Source of the DNA: a virus | IMG/VR virus record: IMGVR_UViG_3300038441_002094 | Span: 1-40,296 of that record | Length of the DNA stretch: 40,296 nucleotides | Reading direction: 5' to 3' (one strand) | Shown here: piece by piece, positions 23,369 to 31,735 of the stretch | Layout of the letters: every line of letters begins with the position of its first letter | How positions within the stretch are numbered: position 1 is the first letter of the stretch | The notes under the pieces: generated by a model | What the model saw: only the letters and a program-made list of their open reading frames with translations | Told to the model about the DNA's origin: nothing | Database searches by the model: none | Program-made: the position numbers and the translations under genes

Positions 23369-23378
23369 TCCACAAGCG

Positions 23379-23398
23379 CCATCCACACCTGTGGATGG
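23379..23398 (+). terminator. Hairpin 1 after the moron-like gene
   Basis: CCATCCACA (23379-23387) and TGTGGATGG (23390-23398), 9 bp with a 2-nt spacer (practically a loop of 4 after opening one pair), 11 bases past the stop. Confidence 0.6.
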
Positions 23399-23427
23399 CA
23401 ACACAGCCGAGCACCCCCCGACTCGGC

Positions 23428-23452
23428 GGCGGACCTGCTCCCCAGGTCCGCC
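23428..23452 (+). terminator. Hairpin 2 after the moron-like gene
   Basis: GGCGGACCTG (23428-23437) with CAGGTCCGCC (23443-23452), a perfect 10-bp stem with a CTCCC loop. This is the most terminator-like of the three. Confidence 0.65.
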
Positions 23453-23458
23453 AGTGCG

Positions 23459-23502
23459 CAACGGCCGTGCGATCCCGTAGTCTCGGAGTCGCACGGCCGT
23501 TG
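23459..23502 (+). terminator. Hairpin 3 with a -10-like box in its loop
   Basis: CAACGGCCGTGCGA (23459-23472) with TCGCACGGCCGTTG (23489-23502), a perfect 14-bp stem; the 16-nt loop contains TAGTCT (23478-23483). It could combine termination of the moron-like gene with restart of transcription for the tail genes (next start 23580). Confidence 0.6.
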
Positions 23503-23579
23503 TCGTGCCTGAGCAGCGGACACAGGGCCCGTAAACGGTCCGTCCCAGCTCGGCTCAGCCACCCGTAGAGGGGGTCGCG

Positions 23580-23915
23580 ATGTCGTCTGTCCGCATGGAA
23601 GTCGACGAGGGCGGTCTTGAGCACATCCGCCGCATCGCGACCCGCGTCCGGAACAACGCGCTCGACGACATGAAGCCCGACGCCGAGCGGTACGTACCTG
23701 TCGACGAGGGCGACCTGTTCCTGAGCATCGGCGTCGACCACGCCGCCGGCACCCTGCACGCGACCGCCCCCTACGCCGCCGCCGTCGAGAACGGCAGCGC
23801 GCCGCACGAGATCCCCAACGCCTGGGGCACGGGCCACTCGGTGACGCATCCCGGTGGACCGCCTCAGCCGTACCTCCGGCCCGCTGCCTACCAGCAACGC
23901 CCCTTGCGCGCATGA
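23580..23915 (+). CDS. Tail-completion protein, HK97 gp10-like
   Basis: 111 aa, ATG 23580 after GAGGGGG. It shows DDMKPDAERYVPVDEGDLFLSIGV, then ATAPYAAAVENGSAPHEI and PPQPYLRPA: the 'P.D.G.L..S...... Y....E.G.....PYLRPA' pattern of HK97 gp10/SPP1 gp17-type neck/tail-completion proteins. It overlaps the next ATG (ATGA). Confidence 0.85.
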   Translation: MSSVRMEVDEGGLEHIRRIATRVRNNALDDMKPDAERYVPVDEGDLFLSIGVDHAAGTLHATAPYAAAVENGSAPHEIPNAWGTGHSVTHPGGPPQPYLRPAAYQQRPLRA

Positions 23916-24391
23916 GTGCGCCCGTGTTGCCGAAACCCGCCAACGACGAGTTGGTGGCGGTCGCCTGGGCTCAGTCGGTCGCGGGCATCCCGGCCGGGAA
24001 GGTTGCCCGCACGTTGCCCAAGCGGGAGAGCTGGGCCGGTACGGGTTTCGTCCAGATCGAAGCGATCGTCGGCGGTGCCCCGCACCGTGACTTTCCGCTG
24101 TACCAACCGGTCGTCCAGTTCGGCTGCTGGGCCGCCCGACCGAACTCCGACACCCGCCCGCCGTGGGGTGAGGCGTTCATCCTGGCGGAGCGGCTCAAGC
24201 GCGCGTGCGAGCCGGACAACCAAGACCGGTCGAAGCTGCTCGTGTTGCCCAACGGGTTCGAGCAGGTCATCGTGCAAGATGCGTCGGTGATCTTCGGGAC
24301 GCGGCGAGACCGCCTTCCGTCCCCGGAGAGCTACGCGCATGTGCTGATCGACATCCAGATTCTGTGGACCATTCACACACCGGAGGTATGA
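23912..24391 (+). CDS. Tail terminator protein
   Basis: 159 aa, ATG 23912. It has the size, strand pattern (FPLYQPVVQFGCWAARP, then a helix with EAFILAERLKRAC, and a final AHVLIDIQILWTIHTPEV) and position of phage tail terminators that cap the tail tube and join it to the neck. Confidence 0.72.
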   Translation: MSAPVLPKPANDELVAVAWAQSVAGIPAGKVARTLPKRESWAGTGFVQIEAIVGGAPHRDFPLYQPVVQFGCWAARPNSDTRPPWGEAFILAERLKRACEPDNQDRSKLLVLPNGFEQVIVQDASVIFGTRRDRLPSPESYAHVLIDIQILWTIHTPEV

Positions 24392-24394
24392 CCC

Positions 24395-24943
24395 GTGAGC
24401 CGCAACCCGTTCGAGAAGAACGACTCCGTCCTGCCCGCGTCCGGCACGCTCAGCGCCGAGGACCAGGCCGAGTACAACCGGCTGGAGGCGCTGGAGGACG
24501 AGCGCCAGGGAGAGGCCGAGCAGGCGCACCCGGGGCAGCTGCCCGAGGTCGACGAATCGTCCTACGACGTCGACGCGGTCGCGCTCCAGGTCGACGACCG
24601 AGACCGCGACGTGCCCGCCGAGCTGGACCAGGGCGACGCCGAGGCCGAGCAGGCGTACCCGATCCAGAACGCGGCAGTGAAGTGGGATGACGCGGCCAAC
24701 GGCGGCGACACCAGCCGCGAAGCGACCGCCACCTACAACACCCCTTGGGGTCGGCGTGAGCTGTCGGCGCTGGAGGTGCGCGACCTGGAGCACCAGGGAC
24801 ACACCCTGCACCGCGTCGACGACGAGCCGAAGACCTCGCGCGAGGACGAGGACGCGGCGACCAGGGACGCCATCGTCGGCACCCCGCTGAAGCACTACGA
24901 CGACGAGGGCTTCGAGATCAACGCCAAGGGCCAGCGAGTCTGA
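24395..24943 (+). CDS. Acidic unknown protein before the major tail gene
   Basis: 182 aa from GTG 24395 with GGAGG at 24382-24386. Highly acidic and low in hydrophobics. A short internal repeat is visible (AEQAHPGQLPEVDESSYD and AEQAYPIQNAAVKWDD). The C-terminus GTPLKHYDDEGFEINAKGQRV is the best-structured part. Proteins here are often uncharacterised neck or tail assembly factors. No family recognised. Confidence 0.65.
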   Translation: MSRNPFEKNDSVLPASGTLSAEDQAEYNRLEALEDERQGEAEQAHPGQLPEVDESSYDVDAVALQVDDRDRDVPAELDQGDAEAEQAYPIQNAAVKWDDAANGGDTSREATATYNTPWGRRELSALEVRDLEHQGHTLHRVDDEPKTSREDEDAATRDAIVGTPLKHYDDEGFEINAKGQRV

Positions 24944-24992
24944 TCGTCGGCCACCACCCACCAGCAGTACCAAGCAGAAAGGCGGTGACGGC

Positions 24993-25547
24993 GTGGCCGT
25001 TTCCGTAGCCGAGTTGGTCGTTGGTCCGGCCAACGTGTGGCGCAAGCCCTACACCGATGCCGCGATCGAGCCCGCGACCCCCAACGCGACCCCCGCCGCG
25101 GGCTGGGTGGACATGGGTGCCACCAGCGACGGGGTGAACCTGACCATCGCGCAAAGCTTCAACCAGATCACGGCCGACCAGGTGGTCGACGTGCTGATGT
25201 CGGTGCCCGACGAGCGGTCGATGACCGTCGAGACCAGCCTGATGCAGCCGACGCTGGAGCGGTTCAAGGTCGTCAACAACGGCGGCACAATCACCTCGGG
25301 CGTCGGCTTCCGGCAGTACGAGCCGATCACGGACCTGGTCGAGACCGACATCGAGTACGGCGCCGTGCTCGTGCGCGGCAAGGGTCCGCTCAACCAGAAG
25401 CGGGATACCATCCTCCGCCGCGTCGCGACCACCGACGACGTCGAGTTCTCCTACCAGAAGGCGAACGCGAAGGTCCTCGGTGTCACGTGGATGGCGCACT
25501 ACGTCTCCTCGTCCATCCCCCCCTTCGTGATCCGGGACGCTGCCTGA
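24993..25547 (+). CDS. Major tail (tube) protein
   Basis: 184 aa, GTG 24993 after GAAAGGCGGTG. The pattern VGPANVWRKPY, then GWVDMGATSDGVNLTIAQSF, DQVVDVLMSVPDERSMTVETSLMQ in segments and LRRVATTDDVEFSYQK is the common form of actinophage tube proteins. The next genes (frameshifted chaperones, tape measure) confirm the position. Its TGA overlaps the next ATG by one base (TGATG). Confidence 0.85.
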   Translation: MAVSVAELVVGPANVWRKPYTDAAIEPATPNATPAAGWVDMGATSDGVNLTIAQSFNQITADQVVDVLMSVPDERSMTVETSLMQPTLERFKVVNNGGTITSGVGFRQYEPITDLVETDIEYGAVLVRGKGPLNQKRDTILRRVATTDDVEFSYQKANAKVLGVTWMAHYVSSSIPPFVIRDAA

Positions 25548-26005
25548 TGCCGACCAACGCCGCCAACCCCAAGCCCCGCGCCACGAAGCCGAGGGAGACC
25601 GCGGCGCAGAAGCGCGCCCGGCTCGCCGAGGCAGCTGCTCGGGAAGCCGTCGAGCAGATGGACCTCCCGGGCGTCCAGTTCGTGTCGAGCCTCCCGGAGG
25701 TGCCCGGTGGGGCGCCGAAGTTCAGCTCGAAGGACGTGCCGACCGTCGAGCGGGAGATCCTGTTCCACTACGACGGCGTCGGCTACTCGATCCCGAAGAC
25801 CATGCCGTACACGGCGACTCTGCGGTACGCGCACACCGCGCGGACCCAGGGTGTTGCGGCGGCTGTGGACGAGGCGATGGAGTCCGCGATCGGTACCGTC
25901 GGCTACGGCGTGCTGCTGACGGCGCCCGGCATCCCAGGCAAGGAAGTGGAACGCTTCGTCGGCATCGTGCTGGCGCGGCTGGAAGGGACGACCGACCCAA
26001 AATAG
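25547..26005 (+). CDS. Tail assembly chaperone, upstream (unshifted) product
   Basis: 152 aa, ATG 25547. Lys/Ala-rich N-terminus, then a folded region FSSKDVPTVEREILFHYDGV and ERFVGIVLARLEGTTDPK. It ends at TAG 26003-26005 immediately after the slippery heptamer. It is the G-type partner of the gpG/gpGT system that guards the tape measure during tail assembly. Confidence 0.85.
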   Translation: MPTNAANPKPRATKPRETAAQKRARLAEAAAREAVEQMDLPGVQFVSSLPEVPGGAPKFSSKDVPTVEREILFHYDGVGYSIPKTMPYTATLRYAHTARTQGVAAAVDEAMESAIGTVGYGVLLTAPGIPGKEVERFVGIVLARLEGTTDPK

Positions 26006-26400
26006 CCGCGGCTCGGCAAGCGTTCATCGGGGACGTGTTGTGGTTCGCCGACCACTGGGACGATGTGCTGTCCGACTGGTCGGCGATCCACCACAAGGAC
26101 CCGAAGGACCTGGAGCTGATGACGACGCGGGAGTTCTGGCCCAAGACGCTTCGGCTCGTGCACTACCAGGGGGCCGTACGCGATGTCGCGATGGCAGCGC
26201 GATCTGTGGCCCCGGCGCCCGCCGCCGTTGACGACAGCACGACACCAGCACCTCAGCCCGACGTGCTGGTGGACCCGACACCCGAGCAGATTCGCGCCAT
26301 GCGGAACGCCGCCCGCCGCAAGCGCTATCCGGCCGACAAGTTCGGTGAGATGAAGTTCGTCAACGAGAACGAGATCGTCAGGGAGGCGAGCCGTGCCTGA
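25547..26400 (+). CDS. Tail assembly chaperone, -1 frameshift fusion product
   Basis: A -1 slip at 25996-26002 joins the first 152 codons to the frame running 26002-26400, giving about 284 aa. After the slip the product reads IAARQAF-like residues (IAAARQAFIGDVLWFADHW) and ends NEIVREASRA. The downstream part has no convincing separate start of its own (only GTG 26035/TTG 26038 without a ribosome-binding site), so it is expected only as a fusion, as in lambda gpGT. It overlaps the tape-measure start by eight bases. Confidence 0.85.
25996..26002 (+). promoter_or_regulatory. Programmed -1 frameshift slippery site CCCAAAA
   Basis: In the zero frame it reads C-CCA-AAA followed directly by the TAG stop: the classic X-XXY-YYZ form. 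After slippage the tRNAs re-pair on CCC-AAA and translation continues from ATA at 26002. Confidence 0.9.
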
Positions 26401-29400
26401 AGGCTTCAAAGTCGGTTCCGCCTTCATCGAAGTTGACGCGAACCCGGACCCCGCCATCGCGAAGATCGTCAAGGCGATCAGGGGGGCGAAGGGTCGCGTC
26501 GGCGCCGAGGCCGATGACCTCGGCCAGCACCTTGGGCGCAAGCTCGGCTCGGGCGTGGAGAAGCAACTCCGGCTGACCAAGGGCCGCCTCTCGGTGCTCG
26601 GCACCGAGATCGGGGACCAGGTCGGCTCCCGGATCTCGACGTCGATGGACAAGCAGCTTCGCGGCGCGAAGGGGCGCATCGGCAACACGGCCGACGGGCT
26701 CGGCCAGACCATCGGCGCGCGGGTCTCGGCCAGCATGTCGAAGTCGCTCAAGCTCGGCGACGGGATCGGCAGCGGCGCGAAGGCGGTCGGGACTCGCGTC
26801 GGCAAGGAACTCGGCGACGGCGTCGACGAGGGCGCTTCGACCAGCATCGCCCGGTCCCCAAAGATCAAGAAAGCGCTCGATTCGGTCGCCGAGCGGACGA
26901 ACGCTCAGTTCAAGGCGCTGGCCTTCGTGGGCGCTTTCGCCGGTCTGCCCGCCGCCGCGGGCATCGCGGCGGCGGCCACGATCGGCGCACTCGCCGCGGT
27001 GCCGCTGGCGCTGGTGGCCGGCGCGGCGAAGATCCAGGCCGGGAACGAGCGCGTCGAAGCGTCCTACGGCCGGCTGGCCGAGACCGCCACCACGGTGATG
27101 AAGCGCGCCAGCTCGGTGCTCGTCGACGACCTGGTGGAAGGGACCAACCGGCTCGAAGTCGGGATGCGCCGGCTGGAGCCCGCCATCACAGGTGCCTTCC
27201 GGCTCGCCAAGCCCGCGGTGCAGGGCATCGTCGACTCGGTCATGGTGCTGACGGACGAGGCGCTGCCCGGGGTCATCACCGGGCTGACCAAGACGCAGGA
27301 CGCGATGGACGGGGTCGAGGCGCTGAGCCGGGGCGTCGGCCGCGGGGTCTCGGACATGTTCACCAACATGTCGGCCGGGTCGAAGTCGGCCGCGGTCAAC
27401 GCGGGCACGCTCGGACGGATCGTCCAGGACCTCGGCGGCTTCCTCGGCACGACGCTGGCCAACCTGAGCAACGGCGGCACGACCGTGTTGCCGATGTTCG
27501 CCAACGCGCTGTCGTTGGTGTACGGCATCGTCACCAACCTGACCGGATCCGGGTTCTCCCCGTTGGTCGCAGGCGTGTCCGGATTCATCACCGTGGTTTC
27601 GGGTGCCCTCGGCTTGATTCAGAGCCTCACGGGCGGTCTGAGCGGGGTGTTGAGCCCCCTGCTGGCGATGATCGGCGGGTTCAAGGCGCTGGACATGATG
27701 TCCGGGGGCAAGTTCGGGGAGGCGCTGGCCGCTCAGTTCTCGGGCATCGGCGACCGCATCCGCTCGGCCGAGGGGGCGCGGGCGAAGTTCAGCGCCGGTA
27801 TGTCCGGACTGGCGGCGGGTGTGTTCTCCCCGGTGGGGCTGGCAGCCGGGGCGCTGACGATCGGGCTGAGCCTGCTCGGCGCCGCACACCAGAAGGCGGC
27901 GGCCGACGCGGCGGCCCAGAAGCAACGCGAAGGCGACCTCGCCGCGGCCCTGCGCGAGTCCAACGGCGTGGTCAACGAGAACGTCCGGGCCTCGGCCGCG
28001 AAATCCCTCAGTGACGCGAAGCTGGCCAACTCGGGCAAGTCGCTGCTCACCACGGCGAACGAGCTCGGCGTCAGCCTGCCCCAGCTGACCGATGCCTACC
28101 TGGGCAACGACGCGGCGGGTCGCAAGCTGGTCGAGACGCTTAAGTCCCAGCTCGCCGAAAGCGAGAAGTACGCCAGTTCTCGCGGTGAAGCCGATGCCCT
28201 CCAGCAGAAAAAAGCGCTGGCCAACGATTTCATCAATACCCTGACCGACCTGAATGGCACTTACGGTGTGGCCGTCCAGCGGAACAAGGACCTCGCCGCC
28301 GCGTCGAGCGGCACCGCGGACGCGATGTCCACCATGAGTCCCGCGCTCGCCGCGGCGCAGCAGGGTGCGGGCAAGCTCGCATCCGCCTACACCACGCTGT
28401 ACTCACCGATGGCCAACGTCGGTGACAAGGCCAACGCGCTGATCACGATCCTGGATCGGTTGGCCGGTCGAACGCCGTCCTATGAGGAGTCGGTACAGAG
28501 TCTCAACGACACCCTTCGCGGAATGGCCGACGCGCTGGCGGCCGGGATGGACCAGACCAAGGGCTGGGGGGCGGAACTGGTCAACGCCGATGGCACGGTC
28601 AACACGATGACCGCGAATGGGTCGACCCTCCAGAACCAGCTTGTCAGCCTGCAAAGCGGGTTCGCCAACGCGGGTGCGTCGATTCAGGGCCTGGTCGAGT
28701 CGGGCATGACCTACACCGACGCGGCGGCGCGGGTGCGTTCGGACCTCACCCTGTCGCGTGACAAGTTCATCGACATGGCGACCACCATGCTGGGCAACCG
28801 GGATGCCGCGGTCGCGCTGGCGGACAAGTACGGCCTGCTGCCCGAGCAAGTCGTCACCAAGGTGACCGACCTCGGTAGCGCGATCATCACCCAGACCGAC
28901 GTGACGAACCTGGACGCGAAGCTGAAGGGCCTCCCGCCGAACACGCCCGTGCGCGTCACCAGCATCACGGCCGAGGCCGAGCAGAAGCTGAAGGACGTCG
29001 GGTACACGGTCACGCACATGCCCGACGGCACCGTGATCATCTACGGCAACCCGACCAACGCGCTCAGCGCGGCGAACGAGGTCGAGTCCCGGGTGCAGGC
29101 GATCAGGGACAAGACCGTCTACGTCAACGTCGTGACCACCGGGGTGGGTGCCGCCGCGTCCGCGGTCGCTCAGGCCGCTGCCAACGCGGCGGCAGCGGTC
29201 GGCAACCGGCGCTCGGGCGGACCGTCGCGGCCCGACCAGTTCAAGCCGCGGGCCCGCGCCACCGGGGGGCCGACGCCCTACCTGTCCGGCCTCGCGGGCG
29301 CGAGGATGACCGGGGAGGCCGGACCGGAGATCGACTTCCCGTCCAGGTCCACCTACGTGGCGACGGCGCAGCAGACCCAGCGGATGGAGTCCGATGCGAA

Positions 29401-29566
29401 GGCGGGCGCGCTGGCGTTGCAGGATGCGGGCACCGTGACCGGTGGCGGCGTGACTAACAACTACTACAACACGTTCCCCGTCACGGCCCCGCCGTCGATG
29501 GACCTGGACGCGTTGGCCCTGAAGGTGTCCCGCCGCGTGGAGCGCATGTTGAAGGGTGGTAAGTGA
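26393..29566 (+). CDS. Tape measure protein
   Basis: 1057 aa, GTG 26393. It is by far the longest gene, follows the frameshifted chaperones and has helical repeats, plus hydrophobic stretches near residues 185-215 (FVGAFAGLPAAAGIAAAATI), 385-430 and 475-500. These could cross the host membrane on ejection. At the usual ~0.15 nm per residue it predicts a tail of about 160 nm. I see no peptidase or muramidase motif fused to it. It overlaps the distal tail gene at its stop. Confidence 0.95.
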   Translation: MPEGFKVGSAFIEVDANPDPAIAKIVKAIRGAKGRVGAEADDLGQHLGRKLGSGVEKQLRLTKGRLSVLGTEIGDQVGSRISTSMDKQLRGAKGRIGNTADGLGQTIGARVSASMSKSLKLGDGIGSGAKAVGTRVGKELGDGVDEGASTSIARSPKIKKALDSVAERTNAQFKALAFVGAFAGLPAAAGIAAAATIGALAAVPLALVAGAAKIQAGNERVEASYGRLAETATTVMKRASSVLVDDLVEGTNRLEVGMRRLEPAITGAFRLAKPAVQGIVDSVMVLTDEALPGVITGLTKTQDAMDGVEALSRGVGRGVSDMFTNMSAGSKSAAVNAGTLGRIVQDLGGFLGTTLANLSNGGTTVLPMFANALSLVYGIVTNLTGSGFSPLVAGVSGFITVVSGALGLIQSLTGGLSGVLSPLLAMIGGFKALDMMSGGKFGEALAAQFSGIGDRIRSAEGARAKFSAGMSGLAAGVFSPVGLAAGALTIGLSLLGAAHQKAAADAAAQKQREGDLAAALRESNGVVNENVRASAAKSLSDAKLANSGKSLLTTANELGVSLPQLTDAYLGNDAAGRKLVETLKSQLAESEKYASSRGEADALQQKKALANDFINTLTDLNGTYGVAVQRNKDLAAASSGTADAMSTMSPALAAAQQGAGKLASAYTTLYSPMANVGDKANALITILDRLAGRTPSYEESVQSLNDTLRGMADALAAGMDQTKGWGAELVNADGTVNTMTANGSTLQNQLVSLQSGFANAGASIQGLVESGMTYTDAAARVRSDLTLSRDKFIDMATTMLGNRDAAVALADKYGLLPEQVVTKVTDLGSAIITQTDVTNLDAKLKGLPPNTPVRVTSITAEAEQKLKDVGYTVTHMPDGTVIIYGNPTNALSAANEVESRVQAIRDKTVYVNVVTTGVGAAASAVAQAAANAAAAVGNRRSGGPSRPDQFKPRARATGGPTPYLSGLAGARMTGEAGPEIDFPSRSTYVATAQQTQRMESDAKAGALALQDAGTVTGGGVTNNYYNTFPVTAPPSMDLDALALKVSRRVERMLKGGK

Positions 29567-30501
29567 TGCCGTACCCGGTCTTGCCGTACACGTGGACGCT
29601 CGACGGGCTGGCCTTCGGCGACGGCGTGATCAACCGCTACCTCACCCAGGTGCGCGGATGGCAGGGCCCGCCGCCGCCGAAGATGAACAAGACCCCACGG
29701 GTGGGCGCCGACGGCGATTGGCTCGGCGGTCACTACCTGGGGCCGCGCTCGATCGACGTCAAGGGCTGCTGGCGACCGACGTCCCGCGCGGACTCCCAGG
29801 CGGCTCAGGACGCGATCAGCGCGCTGTGCTCCGGCGGGACGGCGGAGACTCAGTACGTGCTGCGCCGGACCGAGGTCGGTCGCGACCGCTGGACCTACGT
29901 GGTGCTGGACGACGCGCTGGAACCGGTCGTCGAGCGGTCCGGACTGATCACCTTCGAGACCCAGCTGTACTCGTCGGACTCCCGGTGGTTCTCGGCGGCA
30001 CAGCAGACGTGGGGGCCGATCGGTCTGCCGTCCGAGGCGCCGGGCGGTGTGCTCTACAACGGCGGCACGGGCACGTCGGGCGACGGTATCCAGTGGAACG
30101 GCGGCACGGGCACGTCGGGCGATGGCGTGGTCTACCAGAGCGGCAGCGGCGGCGCCGATGGCACGGTCATCGTGACCAACAGCGGCGACTCGCCCGCCAG
30201 CGTCGTGATCACGATGACCGCCACGGGCGGGACCGGGCTGACCCAGCCGTTCGCGTCGATCAGCGGGACCGGGGAGACCGTGCAATACAACAGCACGCTG
30301 TCGCCCGGAACCGCGATCGAGATCGACACAGGCACCAGCGGGGTCAAAGTCGGCGGGGTCTACGTGCCCGGTGTGCTCAAGCGGGCGCAGATGTTCCGGA
30401 TTCCGGCGAAGTCCACCCGTACGATCAGCTTCGGCAGCCAGCTGGTCACCGACCAGGGCCTGATGTCGGGCTACCACTACCACACGTACAAGGGAGGCTG
30501 A
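29566..30501 (+). CDS. Distal tail (Dit-like) protein
   Basis: 311 aa, ATG 29566 (GTG 29563 is an alternative; AAGGGTGG is better spaced for the ATG). The N-terminal half (WTLDGLAFGD, RVGADGDWLGGHYLGPRSIDVKG, WTYVVLDD) fits the SIPHO_tail/Dit core. A Gly/Thr-rich hinge holds two copies of NGGTGTSGDG 13 residues apart, then a beta-sandwich C-terminal part (SPGTAIEIDTGT, RAQMFRIPAKSTRTISFGSQ in segments), like galectin-type tail domains. It forms the hub between tube and tip. Confidence 0.78.
   Translation: MPYPVLPYTWTLDGLAFGDGVINRYLTQVRGWQGPPPPKMNKTPRVGADGDWLGGHYLGPRSIDVKGCWRPTSRADSQAAQDAISALCSGGTAETQYVLRRTEVGRDRWTYVVLDDALEPVVERSGLITFETQLYSSDSRWFSAAQQTWGPIGLPSEAPGGVLYNGGTGTSGDGIQWNGGTGTSGDGVVYQSGSGGADGTVIVTNSGDSPASVVITMTATGGTGLTQPFASISGTGETVQYNSTLSPGTAIEIDTGTSGVKVGGVYVPGVLKRAQMFRIPAKSTRTISFGSQLVTDQGLMSGYHYHTYKGG
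30058..30122 (+). repeat. Tandem 39-bp duplication inside the distal tail gene
   Basis: The 26 bases from 30058-30083 recur exactly at 30097-30122 (39 bases, 13 codons apart), encoding NGGTGTSGDG twice in the hinge. The high nucleotide identity suggests a recent duplication. Confidence 0.9.
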
Positions 30502-30505
30502 GGCA

Positions 30506-31735
30506 GTGACCGCACCCGTGGCAGTACCCGGAGACGCGTTCCCGCTGATGCGCGCGGGGTCGACGACGATCGGGCAGAACAACCAGTCGGACTGGTCGAA
30601 GCTGTTCTACCAGGGGTTGCTGTTCACCCCGGGCGTCGGCGGCTTCGTTCGTCGCGGTGTACTGCACCGCGGGTGGTTGGTCGGCACCGAGCCCCAGGAA
30701 CTGAAGGTGCTGGAGCTGGGCAACAGCCAAAGCGTCCAGGTGAACCCCGGTCTTTTCGTCACTCACAAGGGGAACGTGACCGCTCCTGATCGCGGTGTCT
30801 ACTGGGGAGGGTGGCAGGGCACAACCCCAATCACGGTGAACCTCCCTGCCGCGTCCGGAGCGAACAGCCGCTATGACGCGGTCTACGTGTGCGTCAAGGA
30901 CAAGAACGTCAGTCAGGACTCGGCCGACCCGGTGACGAACAACGGGCCGTACCTGGACGTCCGGTCCGGCGCCATCGGCGGCTCGCTCAATATCAACGCA
31001 ACTCCGGGCACCGCGGGTGCACCACCCATCACGCCCGATGGCTACAACATCATCGCGATGATCGAGCGGCCGACGAACGACAACACGATCTCCCAGGCCC
31101 AGATCATCGACTTCCGTCGCGGCACGAACATCGTCGGTACCCCGCGGGTGATGTTCCCCTACGACATCGCCAACATCGGGACCGACGTCGGCTTCGTGCT
31201 CGGCGAGGAACGTTACCGGCCCGCGGCGGGTGTCTACCCCGCGTTCACCGATCGGTGGGACGGGACGACGTGGCGGGGCACGTGCGGCGCCGTGCAGCTC
31301 GCTCAGCCCGCGCAGACGCTGGCGACCACGCTGGCCCCCGGTGTGTCGGCGTCGGTAGCCACGGCCAAGATCACGATCCCGTGGCCGGGCTTTCCGTACA
31401 AGATCCGCGCTAACGGCGACATCCTCTGGCAAATCGCGACGGGCGCGTTTCGGGAGGTCAACGGGGAAATCAACCTGGACTCCGACCTCTACACCGGTCC
31501 GGGTGCGGGACCCGCGTTCCCACCGCCCGCGACCGCGCTGGGGTGGAACAACTCGGCGCTGGCCAACGGCGGGCAGACCGAACTCCGGGTGGCTGCCTAC
31601 CCCGGTCAGGTGATCTCGGACGGCGTGTCGCACGTGCTGTCGTTCTGGGTGCTGGCCTCGGCCGCCAACGGCGTCAACGCCAGCTTCTACGGCGGCCTGT
31701 CCTACCGCTTCGTCGCCGAGATCATCCCGGCATGA
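30506..31735 (+). CDS. Minor tail protein
   Basis: 409 aa, GTG 30506 with GGAGG upstream (30493-30497). Beta-rich, with FYQGLLFTPGVGGFVRRGVL, SRYDAVYVCVKD and DGYNIIAMIERP, typical of baseplate/tip proteins next to Dit in actinophages. The C-terminal part (residues ~270-409, TKITIPWPGFPYKIRANGDI-like and NASFYGGLSYRFVAEIIP) looks like a separate beta-sandwich domain. It is ATGA-coupled to the next gene. Confidence 0.7.
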   Translation: MTAPVAVPGDAFPLMRAGSTTIGQNNQSDWSKLFYQGLLFTPGVGGFVRRGVLHRGWLVGTEPQELKVLELGNSQSVQVNPGLFVTHKGNVTAPDRGVYWGGWQGTTPITVNLPAASGANSRYDAVYVCVKDKNVSQDSADPVTNNGPYLDVRSGAIGGSLNINATPGTAGAPPITPDGYNIIAMIERPTNDNTISQAQIIDFRRGTNIVGTPRVMFPYDIANIGTDVGFVLGEERYRPAAGVYPAFTDRWDGTTWRGTCGAVQLAQPAQTLATTLAPGVSASVATAKITIPWPGFPYKIRANGDILWQIATGAFREVNGEINLDSDLYTGPGAGPAFPPPATALGWNNSALANGGQTELRVAAYPGQVISDGVSHVLSFWVLASAANGVNASFYGGLSYRFVAEIIPA

